Shown here piece by piece: positions 15,320 to 25,289 of a stretch of 64,000 bases of DNA. Position numbers and translations under genes: made by a program. Source of the DNA: Eretmocerus hayati (lineage: Eukaryota; Arthropoda; Insecta; Hymenoptera; Aphelinidae); the NCBI GenBank assembly GCA_029851415.1, contig CM056744.1, forward strand, positions 57,437,797 through 57,501,796, given 5' to 3'. Position 1 is the first letter of the stretch. Each line of letters begins with the position of its first letter. Below the pieces are notes generated by a model. The model saw only the letters and a list, made by a program, of their open reading frames with translations. It was not told the DNA's origin and searched no databases.

Positions 15320-15874
15320 CACTGTAAAAAATATTTAGTGAATCTTACTGTGACACAGTGATAATACACTATGAATTACAACATTGATTGAGGTGAATTC
15401 ACTATGGTTGAGTGAAAACGCAACAATCAATGTGGGTCCTGAATTGTTACAACATTGAATGATGCGATTTTACCGTGCCGAATGTAAAGTTATAAGCGGG
15501 TATGCGCGCGGTGCTGCGGTTCGGCGTTCACCAAAAATACGACTGATCCTGCACGCTCCTGCATTGTTGCTCAGACAGCTCAATCGGAATTAATAAACTC
15601 GATCCCTGTAACAGTTCTTATCGATTTCAACAATATTTTAGTTTAGAAATTGTACACTAATCGACGCGAAAAGATAATTTGAAACCTAACCTCAAATATG
15701 CCGTTTGCTTGTAGCAGAACACTCGCGGACATGTAAAATCACACTCTCAGAGTGGATGATTCCTCTACCATAGGGTAAACTCACTACAATCAATGTTGTA
15801 ACAATTCAGGACCCACAATGAATGTGGTGATTCTACTTTGTAGTTGCGATTCTCACGAGATTGTTTTTACAGTG
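15320..15874. mobile_element. MITE, 555 bp, TA target duplication, CACTGTAAAAA termini
   Basis: The insert starts CACTGTAAAAAAT and ends TTTTTACAGTG, and is flanked by TA on both sides (15318-15319 and 15875-15876). Satellite sequence resumes directly after it. A second inverted pair lies inside: 'gtgggtcctgaattgttac' at ~15433 and its complement near 15,797-15,816, so the arms are long and imperfect. There is no coding capacity. TA duplication and short length fit a Tc1/mariner-type MITE, although the terminal sequence alone does not fix the superfamily. Confidence 0.85.
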
Positions 15875-17000
15875 TAGTTCGCCTCGAGAACACGCAGTGG
15901 ATCGACCATCAGCCGCTTCTGACAATATATCATCAAGAGTGAGCTGGCTCTACGTCGATTTTCGTCATTCATTACTGTATTCTGAGTTCTCAAATATCAT
16001 CCAAACTTCCATTATATAGTTTTTCAGGGTATCTCGAACCTCAACCAGTCAAAGAAATCGACTTACGCTCCCGGATGAGTACAGGAGGCTCACTCAAAGT
16101 CTTCATATTTTCGTTCTGTCCAAAACAACCTCGTCGGAATTCTCCTTGGAAAATAGCAATGGTTACCATAATCGGCTCCAGAAAATAGAGCCTCGAGGAT
16201 GAGCTTTCTGCATGTCCATCCACGTAGGTCAATACAGTATCTGGAGTTCTCAAATATGACTCAAATTCACTCCATACAGTATTCCGCCGTATCTTACGAG
16301 GTCCCGATCAACAAATGAGACTTTGTCGCGAATCAGTAATAGATTGCCTCGAGAACACGCAGTAGATCGACCATCAGCCGTTCTACACAATATAGCTTCG
16401 AGAGTGAGCTTGCTTTACGCAGATCCCCGTAACGCCATGATGAATTCGCTCTTCTCAAATATCATTCAAACTTCCATTGAACAGTATTCGATGGTATCTT
16501 TGGCCCCAACCAGGCAACGAAATCGACTTAGGCTCAAGGATGAGCACAGGAGGTGCACTTATGTCTTCATAGTTTCGTTCTGTCCAAAACAACTCCGTCG
16601 GAATCCTTCTTGGAAAGTAACAGTTGTTACCTCAAGCGGCTCCAGAGAATGGAGCCTCCAGGATGAGCTTTCTCCATGTCCGTCCCCGCAGCTCAATACA
16701 GTATTTGGACGTCTCAAAATGACTTCAACACTCATCATAAGTATTCCGCCGTATCTTTAAAGGCCCTGACTGGCGAATGAGACCTCATAACGAATTAGTC
16801 ATAGATCGCCTCGAGTTCACGCAGTCAATCAATAATCAGTTGCTTCAGACAGTTTAGCCTCGAGAATGAGCTGGCTTTACGCCAATCTTCGTAACTCAAT
16901 ATTGTCTCCGGAATACTGTATTCGCGACTCAAAATGATTCTGACTTGCGAATCACGAAAGAGCGCAAGGGGTGTACTGAAAAATTTCTTCGCATGATTGA
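15875..17000. repeat. Diverged satellite, after MITE insertion
   Basis: The same subunits resume exactly at the right TA of the MITE ('gcctcgagaacacgcagt', 'atacagtatctggagttctc') and fade out near 16,990. Confidence 0.8.
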
Positions 17001-17999
17001 TGACAGATTATACTCTCTATGCAGGGACAAATGAATAAAATAGGCAAAGATGAGTGGGGTATCAATCTTCAGCTCCTGGATACTTTGATCTAAATCGTAT
17101 TAATCTCCGCGATGATCGTCATATGTAAATAATATCGCGGAAGGATAATGACCGTTTCTAAGAAGGAGACATTCTTGTCACACTCTGTAAAGGATCTGAT
17201 TTCTGCCATTCTTGATGAGCTGAAATTCTCGTTCGAGGGTCTGGAATATCCGGAGATATTCCGTGGAGCGTCCCTATGCAGCTTAGTGAAGACCCTCGAT
17301 TTGTTTTCGTCCAAGAAAGTTGAGAACAAACCTCATTCACAGCCTTCTTGATGTACCGTTCCTGTTATTGAATCGACTCTCATATAGAGTTCCACCGTGC
17401 CCGGCGAATGCAAAAAACACAATGAGTCAGACTCGTTGTTCAAAGAACATGCATGATTCCATCTCAGGTTTGCGTGGTCCCTTCAATTCACCATCACCGC
17501 AAGGTGACCAAAATAATCCATCTCGGATCGTTGCCACCATGCACTACTGGAGACGATGGACTCAAACACTGCTCTTCGCTTCATGTCAAGGTTTCCCGTC
17601 TACTTCAGTGGCGAGAAATTTCAATCACAGCTCGACACATCGTCATACAGTATTCCAGACATTCGTTCTGTAAATTAGTCGAGAGAATCAATTGCGATGA
17701 AGAGGTTCCTTCATCGCCGACGTAAACAGCTCAATTCAGTCTTCATAGTCCAATTTCGACACTCAATTGAACATTGTCTCACAGTATCTGGGAGTGGATC
17801 AAAAAGAATCGTGAAGAAAATGAACATTACCGGTTACGATTTTGCATGTGCTTCGTTGCACGGGTTTGGAGATTAATGTACTAAGTTGATTAAAACAATT
17901 GAGATCAAGGATACCCCAACGAGAAATATGGATTAGATAACGTCTCTGTTGTCAATCAATGGAGAGTGTTCAAAAAGTACGCTGTATATACTTGTTTTA
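17001..17999. other. Gene-free flank with faint satellite remnants
   Basis: No gene is seen. Short stretches recall the satellite ('catacagtattcc' near 17,644 and 'tcacagtatctggg' near 17,780), so this may be the eroded edge of the array grading into unrelated sequence. Confidence 0.5.
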
Positions 18000-18120
18000 T
18001 TGAACACGTGTTCAATAGTAACGGTGCACGGACAGACTTATTGAACACGTGTTCAATAGTACGCAAAAGTGTTCAATAGTCACGGTAGGATGGAAAATGG
18101 GTGTTCAATAGTCACGATCG
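18000..18120. repeat. Short palindromic repeats TTGAACACGTGTTCAA
   Basis: Two perfect 16-bp palindromes TTGAACACGTGTTCAA at 18000-18015 and 18040-18055 contain the E-box CACGTG. They are followed by half-site copies 'gtgttcaatagt' near 18,069 and 18,101. They could be remnants of a small repeat or a binding-site cluster; the sequence does not decide. Confidence 0.7.
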
Positions 18121-18174
18121 GTATATATATACACACACACTATATGTTCACTATGTAACATACATATATATATA

Positions 18175-18412
18175 CACTTCTTTAACTAGAGATTCCGGGA
18201 CGCGATGACGTCATTTCAGCGATATTTTGCCAAATTCCGGGACGCGTTCTAAATTCTAGGACGTCCCGGAAGGCCTCCTTCTAGATTCATATATTCTGGG
18301 ACGCGGCGAATAATATATTTTGCTATTTTCTGGGACGCGTGAAAATTTCGTGATATTTTGAAAAAAACCACTTTCTAAGCAAAGTTCTGTTATCTCCTCG
18401 GCGGTTATCCCC
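18175..18412 (-). mobile_element. GGGACG element, copy 1, truncated
   Basis: It starts at the shared end 'cacttctttaactagag' and matches the other copies in inverted orientation up to 'ctcctcggcggttatc', where it stops and runs into TA-rich sequence. It therefore lacks the 76-bp modules and the far end. Confidence 0.75.
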
Positions 18413-18434
18413 CTTATTATATTATATATATATA

Positions 18435-18987
18435 CATCCATATAGCTATAAATACTGGGACGCCGATATGGATTCATAAAATCTGGGACGAAAAAGAGTA
18501 TATTTTCCCAAATACTGGGATTTTTCCAAAAACGTGTAAAAATGGAAATTTTGGGTTGAAAGTATTTTTTTATTCAAACACTAAACCATCCCTCGTGGGA
18601 GATAACCGCCGAGGAGATAACAGACGTGTGCTTAGACTTCGTTTTGCGTTCAAAACACTAACCATCCCTCGTGGGAGATAACCGCCGAGGAGATAACAGA
18701 CGTGTGCTTAGACTTCGTTTTGCGTTCAAAACACTAACCATCCCTCGTGGGAGATAACCGCCGAGGAGATAACAGAACTTTGCTTAGAGAGTGGTTTTTT
18801 TCAAAATATCACGAAATTTTCACGCGTCCCAGAAAATAGCAAAATATATTATTCGCCGCGTCCCAGAATATATGAATCTAGAAGGAGGCCTTCCGGGACG
18901 TCCTAGAATTTAGAACGCGTCCCGGAATTTGGCAAAATATCGCTGAAATGACGTCATCGCGTCCCGGAATCTCTAGTTAAAGAAGTG
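18435..18987 (+). mobile_element. GGGACG element, copy 2, 553 bp
   Basis: This copy is bounded by 'catccatatagctataaat' and 'ctctagttaaagaagtg', both abutting TA/TG microsatellite. It contains three tandem 76-bp modules (the phrase 'ccatccctcg' at ~18586, 18662 and 18738). The two ends are imperfect inverted repeats over ~28 bp, and both sides carry several copies of CTGGGACG in opposite orientation. No coding capacity is present. It appears to be a non-autonomous element of unknown superfamily. Confidence 0.8.
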
Positions 18988-19076
18988 TATATATATATAT
19001 ATAAACTATACTATATAACAATTATTATGACCTATATATTTTGTATATATCATATATATATACATATATATATATA

Positions 19077-19629
19077 CATCCATATAGCTATAAATACTGG
19101 GACGCCGATATGGATTCATGAAATCTGGGACGAAAAAGAGTATATTTTCCCAAATACTGGGATTTTTCCAAAAACGTGTAAAAATGGAAATTTTGGGTTG
19201 AAAGTATTTTTTTATTCAAACACTAAACCATCCCTCGTGGGAGATAACCGCCGAGGAGATAACAGACGTGTGCTTAGACTTCGTTTTGCGTTCAAAACAC
19301 TAACCATCCCTCGTGGGAGATAACCGCCGAGGAGATAACAGACGTGTGCTTAGACTTCGTTTTGCGTTCAAAACACTAACCATCCCTCGTGGGAGATAAC
19401 CGCCGAGGAGATAACAGAACTTTGCTTAGAAAGTGGTTTTTTTCAAAATATCACGAAATTTTCACGCGTCCCAGAAAATAGCAAAATATATTATTCGCCG
19501 CGTCCCAGAATATATGAATCTAGAAGGAGGCCTTCCGGGACGTCCTAGAATTTAGAACGCGTCCCGGAATTTGGCAAAATATCGCTGAAATGACGTCATC
19601 GCGTCCCGGAATCTCTAGTTAAAGAAGTG
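19077..19629 (+). mobile_element. GGGACG element, copy 3, 553 bp
   Basis: It has the same length and orientation as the copy at 18435 and is nearly identical to it. It is flanked by (TA)n on the left and (TG)n on the right, and contains three 76-bp modules. Confidence 0.8.
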
Positions 19630-19790
19630 TATGTGTGTGTGTGCGTGTGTGTACACTATATATTCACTATGTAACATGTATATATTATACATACATGATA
19701 TACATACTATATATGTCATAATAATTGTTATATAGTATAGTATATATAATATATATATGTTACATAGTGAATATATAGTGTGTATATATA
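19630..19790. repeat. TG/TA microsatellite between element copies
   Basis: Low-complexity TG, TA and 'catatatat' runs. This is the kind of sequence into which the GGGACG elements are inserted. Confidence 0.8.
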
Positions 19791-20267
19791 CACTTCTTTA
19801 ACTAGAGATTCCGGGACGCGATGACGTCATTTCAGCGATATTTTGTCAAATTCTGGGACGCGTTCTAAATTCTGGGACGTCCCAGAAGGCGTCCTTCTAG
19901 ATTCATAAATTCTGGGACGCGGCGAATAATATATTTTGCCATTTTCTGGGACGCGTGAAAATTTCGTGATATTTTGAAAAAAACCACTTTCTAAGCAAAA
20001 TTCTGTTATCTCCTCGGCGGTTATCTCCCACGAGGGATGGTTAGTGTTTTGAACGCAAAACGAAGTCTAAGCACACGTCTGTTATCTCCTCGGCGGTTAT
20101 CTCCCACGAGGGATGGTTTAGTGTTTGAATAAAAAAATACTTTCAACCCAAAATTTCCATTTTTACACGTTTTTGGAAAAATCCCAGTATTTGGGAAAAT
20201 ATACTCTTTTTCGTCCCAGATTTTATGAATCCATATCGGCGTCCCAGTATTTATAGCTATATGGATG
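19791..20267 (-). mobile_element. GGGACG element, copy 4, 477 bp (two modules)
   Basis: It runs inverted from 'cacttctttaactagag' to 'gctatatggatg'. It is exactly 76 bp shorter than the 553-bp copies because it has two internal modules instead of three. Open frames running through it into the flanking microsatellite are not genes. Confidence 0.8.
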
Positions 20268-20531
20268 TATATATATATATACTGTGTATTATATATATTA
20301 CGATAACATATGATATATCTAATTACATATTTTAATATATTTTGCGTGCGTGTGTGTGTATGTGTGTGTATATATATGTGTGTGTGTGTGTGTGTATATG
20401 TATATAATATTATATAAATCGGTCTATATACAACATATATATATATGCGATATATAATATTATATGTATATATCATGCTATGTATACTATATATTATATA
20501 TAGATATGCACATATGCCATATGCAGTATAT

Positions 20532-20571
<40 letters not shown>

Positions 20572-20579
20572 CATCTATA
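20268..20579. repeat. TA/TG microsatellite tract
   Basis: Long runs of TA, TG and imperfect TATG/CATA repeats. No gene is seen. Confidence 0.85.
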
Positions 20580-21125
20580 CAGTACTTATGACGACCGACA
20601 GTATAGATACCGTTGTTACACTTATCAATATGTTATGACGACCGGGGGTTAAAACAGTGATTTTACGTTCAAAAACTAAACCATCCCTCGTGGGAGATAA
20701 CCGCCGAGGAGATAACAGTTGTTCTGCTTAGACAGTGGTTTCGCGTTCAAACACTAAACCATCCCTCGTGGGAGATGACCGCCGAGGAGATGACAGACGT
20801 GTGCTCAGACTCCGTTTTGCGTTCAAACACTAAACCATCCCTCGTGGGAGATGACCGCCGAGGAGATGACAGACGTGTGCTGAGACTCCGTTTTGCGTTC
20901 AAAACACTAACCATCCCTCGTGGGAGATGACCGCCGAGGAGATAACAGAAGTTTTCTGAGACAGCCGTTTCCGGTCGTCATAAGTCATGTATACGTAAAG
21001 AAAATTTTGGTCGTCATAAGTAGGTATATTTGTAAATGTTATGACGACCGGTCGTCATAACCGAAAATGTCGTCATAAGTGGGTATATTTGTAAAATTGG
21101 TCGTCATAAATGTCTATAACTAAAA
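20580..21125. repeat. GTCGTCATAA element carrying four 76-bp modules
   Basis: The outer parts carry repeated ACTTATGACGAC or its complement (near 20,586, 20,633, 20,967, 21,009, 21,041, 21,051, 21,070 and 21,102). The middle (20,670-20,960) holds four copies of the module 'ccatccctcgtgggagat' that also fills the GGGACG elements. At 21039-21060 there is a perfect 22-bp palindrome built from TTATGACGACC. The flanks differ completely from the GGGACG ends, so two element types share one core. Confidence 0.7.
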
Positions 21126-21150
21126 ATATATATATATATATATATGTATA

Positions 21151-21703
21151 CACTTCTTTAACTAGAGATTCCGGGACGCGATGACGTCATTTCAGCGATA
21201 TTTTGCCAAATTCCGGGACGCGTTCTAAATTCTAGGACGTCCCGGAAGGCCTCCTTCTAGATTCATATATTCTGGGACGCGGCGAATAATATATTTTGCT
21301 ATTTTCTGGGACGCGTGAAAATTTCGTGATATTTTGAAAAAAACCACTCTCTAAGCAAAGTTCTGTTATCTCCTCGGCGGTTATCTCCCACGAGGGATGG
21401 TTAGTGTTTTGAACGCAAAACGAAGTCTAAGCACACGTCTGTTATCTCCTCGGCGGTTATCTCCCACGAGGGATGGTTAGTGTTTTGAACGCAAAACGAA
21501 GTCTAAGCACACGTCTGTTATCTCCTCGGCGGTTATCTCCCACGAGGGATGGTTTAGTGTTTGAATAAAAAAATACTTCCAACCCAAAATTTCCATTTTT
21601 ACACGTTTTTGGAAAAATCCCAGTATTTGGGAAAATATACTCTTTTTCGTCCCAGATTTTATGAATCCATATCGGCGTCCCAGTATTTATAGCTATATGG
21701 ATG
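21151..21703 (-). mobile_element. GGGACG element, copy 5, 553 bp
   Basis: A full-length inverted copy with three 76-bp modules, flanked by (TA)n on both sides. Together with the other four copies it shows consistent ends and a preference for TA-rich microsatellite targets. Confidence 0.8.
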
Positions 21704-22660
21704 TATATATATATATATATATATAATGCTATATGTATGATATAAATATTTAGATAGACATATATGTATATAAAACACGTACATATAAATGATACTATAC
21801 ATGAGTCGATGAATCGGTAATGATTGATTGATTTCATGGGATATCATCGTATAAGGGATGGTCCTCGATGTTTCCTCGATTCCCTGATCGCGAATCCATG
21901 TCGTACGAGCATCACAAAGCCAAGATCACTCATGATCGATTGGACTCACGAAATCTCATCAAATGGGAGATGATTCCCGATATCCTCTCGATATCCCCAT
22001 TTTGAATATATTCTATACGAGCATCACAAAGCCGAAATGGTCGCTCGAGCGCTGCATGTAGGCCATTTCCCGAGGGTTGACCCGCATCATTTTGATGAAA
22101 GTAACGGGAAATTCCTGCTTCGAGCTGAGCGTTGAAGGCAAAAGTTTTAAAGATCAAAGACCCTATCCCCATCGTGGGCCTCACTATTTTCGAGAAATGT
22201 GAAGGTTCGCTGTGTTGTGTGCACAGTAATATTTTTCAGCAGCTGCGAGGCAATTTATTCCGGGAGAACAAGGGTTACCGCTCCATCCCCTCAAGTTCAT
22301 GAGTGGTCCACATATATTTTAACATACTGAGCTCTGTTGCAACTCAAAAATACAATGCAGGGATCGACTTTCAAAGAGCTTTTATTGATAGGTCAAGACT
22401 ATTTTCTACCGGGAGCCAACCAATTTAGCTGTACGGAACCCTCTTGAGAGGTAGTTTTTTTCTCACATATCAATCTATAGAGTCCCTCGGAAAATGGAGT
22501 ATCTTAGAGGGGTCTGCGGATGACCGTTTTTCCCTGGAAAAGCCTCCCCATTGATATTCGAACACCCTCCTCGACGAGGAGTTAGGATGACGGTTGCAAT
22601 GTTTTCGATTTGGATTGGCCCTCAAAATCTAAAGAAGTGGAGCCGCCCGAATCGGGCGTG
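21704..22660. other. Gene-free stretch upstream of gene A'
   Basis: No gene is recognised. A direct repeat 'tacgagcatcacaaagcc' occurs at 21904-21921 and 22016-22033. An 84-codon minus-strand frame lies across it but has no recognisable features. Confidence 0.5.
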
Positions 22661-22674
22661 AGCAACAACGTCCA

Positions 22675-22710
22675 TATAATTCGGCCGCTAGTTACTCTCG
22701 AAATCAGTCT
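22675..22710 (+). promoter_or_regulatory. Core promoter of gene A' (TATA + initiator)
   Basis: TATAAT at 22675-22680 lies 31 bp upstream of the A of an arthropod-type initiator TCAGTC (A at 22706). The spacing is canonical. Downstream lies a transcribed-looking leader ending at a consensus donor. Confidence 0.55.
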
Positions 22711-22874
22711 GCTTGACTAATCTGCAAGTGTCTCCCGTGTGCACATCTCTGTGGACTTTGCAGATCCGAGCAACATCTCCAGGACGTTGCATCCAGCACC
22801 TTCAAGGACTCCAGCTTCTTCAGCAAGGCCTTTCACCAGTCGGCAGCTGGACCAGTCACAAATTGATGATCAAA
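22706..22874 (+). other. Putative non-coding leader exon of gene A'
   Basis: The segment runs from the predicted start to a strong 5' splice site (caaa|GTGAGTAG, intron from 22875). The matching acceptor 'gattatag' ends at 23226, giving a ~352-bp intron. The arrangement (leader exon, then an exon starting GTTGA..ATG) parallels gene A in the large-TIR element. Confidence 0.5.
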
Positions 22875-23226
22875 GTGAGTAGTGTGTTGAGCATTTTTGT
22901 ACTAATTAGTGAGCTCGCGAATTTTATAAATTCACTTGGTGCGGGTTAATAGGAATGCTATGAGTCTAAGAAGGCTCGTCTACAGCATAATCAGATTCTT
23001 CACTTTCTCTCATTCTTGCTCGCTGTACAGTAGTTGGGACTCGGAGAGTTCCTTCTACTGGACAGCGAGAAGTAGAGGTGAAAGAAGAGAGAAAGGTTGC
23101 TCACGTTGTGGATGAGCCTTCTACTTGCTTCTGAGCTCCTGGTATTCTATGCCGCTGAATGTTTCATTCTCTATGATTTTTCACAATATCAGATTTTTAT
23201 GATTAACCCTATCAATATGATTATAG

Positions 23227-23718
23227 GTTGATGGCATTTGCAAGAAGATTAACCACCATCGAGAAAGAGGCTCTGAGGATATCACCCCGGCGCCGAGCAT
23301 GCTCGGTTATCGACGAGGAGAAGAAGGAGTTTGATACACTTCATCAATCAGCCCAGCCACCAAATTCGCCAAGCTCACCACCTCCACCACCTCTACCAGC
23401 AGCAGAGGTCGTAGAGATACCGGGGACGCCTCCCGATATTTTATAGAGAATAGCTGGACGTCACCTGAACTCCAATAATTGGGACGCTTAGCCCATTTTA
23501 ACCCGCAACCGAGCCCAATATTAAAAGATATCGCTCAAGAGCAGTGACACTATAATCCACCAGTGAGTCCAGTGTTGATAGACCTCACGAACGACGAACC
23601 TGACTCCATTCCGGGGGTGGATACTCCGTTCAGTCCGGATAATATCATAGATATTGGAGAGACCCCATCTACACCGACGAAACGGCTGAGAGCCTGCCAC
23701 AAGCGGCTATTCGAATAA
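23227..23718 (+). pseudogene. Gene A', decayed relative of gene A of the Polinton-like element
   Basis: The exon opens right after an acceptor, with ATG at 23231. The first ~20 residues (FARRLTTIEKEALRISP) align with gene A (ASMTRLNREELRRISRP). A proline/serine-rich stretch follows, and an LIDLTNDE motif resembling a SUMO-interaction motif matches EIIDLTSP of gene A. Both proteins end in (K/R)RLF. The reading frame is broken: after TPPDIL at ~23,440 it must shift by one base, and two in-frame stops (after ELQ and after QEQ) interrupt the second half before the final stop at 23716-23718. I therefore read it as a pseudogene. The family and biochemical function are unknown to me. The protein looks intrinsically disordered, with basic patches near both ends. 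Confidence 0.6.
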
Positions 23719-23900
23719 AGGCCGGTTACGTACTACTAGATACAAGTGTGCATACGGGTCTGCAATCGGGAGATCTTTGAAAGTCCACCCCAATACCACT
23801 AGTATGATGGTGGGTTTCAGAACTATGTGATATCTTTATAGTTAATCATCGTATGAGAAATTATCTGATTATTAATACTTGAACATCATTTTTGTTCCAG

Positions 23901-24326
23901 TCGTTGGGGGGGGGGGGGATGAACGATCTCATCTCAGAAGTTTCGATGAAGATGGGTCAAGTGAAAATAAAATCAAGTATTACGGAGCAAATTGTCTGCG
24001 AACCAGAGCTGCATATTCATGAGGACATAGATCCTCTGATTGCTCAATCAGAGATCGATAAACTATGGCCTCCAATAGGGCACCGTTGGACATCTGAGAA
24101 GAATCAAGAAATTTACAATATAATCATCAAAAGTTTGAATCCCGCCCCAATCAAAGGCAAAGCATGGAAAAATGCTTTGCGAAAAAAAACAGACAAGAAA
24201 GAACAAGACTGCCCTCGACAGGTTCCAGAAGATATTGTATCATGGAAAAGAGAACATATCGCTAGTCGAAGGGAAGCTGAGCGAATTTTTATCGCGCGTA
24301 TGGATAATTTTATATCAAGAATGTGA
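23901..24326 (+). CDS. Putative terminal exon, basic protein of unknown family
   Basis: A good acceptor (tttttgttccag) precedes an open frame that starts in phase 0 and runs ~141 codons to TGA at 24324-24326. A 13-base G run at 23906-23918 gives a Gly tract just before a Met. The region KLWPPIGHRWTSEKN...GKAWKNAL, with spaced tryptophans, recalls Myb/SANT-like DNA-binding folds but is too short to assign. A lysine/arginine-rich, apparently helical tail follows. Its position just downstream of gene A' suggests a second gene of the same element, comparable to gene B following gene A, although I see no sequence similarity to gene B. The G run makes the frame vulnerable to sequencing or replication slippage. 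Confidence 0.4.
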   Translation, partial: SLGGGGMNDLISEVSMKMGQVKIKSSITEQIVCEPELHIHEDIDPLIAQSEIDKLWPPIGHRWTSEKNQEIYNIIIKSLNPAPIKGKAWKNALRKKTDKKEQDCPRQVPEDIVSWKREHIASRREAERIFIARMDNFISRM

Positions 24327-25250
24327 AAAATCATCCAATATTCAATAAGCACACGTATTCGTGTAGTCGAAATATCAATTTATGGTTTTTTTATAAGATA
24401 TGTGAGTCTTAGATATATGTGATATCCTTCCAGTTTTTGTTATGCAATATGAATTTCACTAACATAGATAGATATGTGGGTGTGTGTGTGTATATATACA
24501 CATATATATTTATATATTTATATACATATTTGAAATTTAGCGATGATAAAAGTTCTGGAATGAGCGGGTTGTATGGAATGTGTAACAATAGAAACTTGAT
24601 GATTCTAAAATGGAATTTAAGGGAATAATTGTTTTTAACATATAAAATACACCATTCATGATTAATATTGGAGCCTATGGAATGACCAAAACTCATAAGC
24701 ATTGGAATTCAAGTTTGTCTTTAACAATAATCGTTACGAAGAGGGATTAATCAAATTCAAATCCACTTTCTCTTGGATAATCTTCTTTCAAAGAAATACA
24801 AATGAATATTCCAGAAGTTAATTTTCTGAACGAATGAATTATATCATTCGTTATTATTGAATCATGAATAGAATAATGAAGACTTATGAAATTGAGATTT
24901 CCCTTACTCTTGAAGAAGAATCTCTATAAAGAGATCCAGTCCACCATGTCAAATTGTTGATTCAGAGAAAATTATAGAATGAGGAAATTGAAATCAATCA
25001 AGAGAAGAAATACAACTCTCATGTTCCAAGTTCCCAGTATCAGTACGTATGTACATGTATTCGAAATATCAATTATTCATAATATTTCCTATTCATGTGA
25101 ACATTCAGTATATGTGTTTGAATATAATCCTTGAGTCAACAAATAAAATGAATTTTTTCAGTTATTGCAAATTTACAGCTCGAATAACAATCTCGTCGGC
25201 TGCCACTGAGTATCAGGAGTCCACGATCGGATAGTAGGTTCAGCGAGGTG

Positions 25251-25289
<39 letters not shown>

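Noticed and set aside
1..17000. CRISPR-like regular spacing of a short motif
   Set aside because: The intervals between ATACAGTATTCG boxes are themselves repeated sequence, not unique spacers, and the genome is eukaryotic.
20021..20536. 171-codon minus-strand frame (and similar ones at 18985 and 21457)
   Set aside because: Half of it is translated TA/TG microsatellite and the rest is the non-coding GGGACG element.
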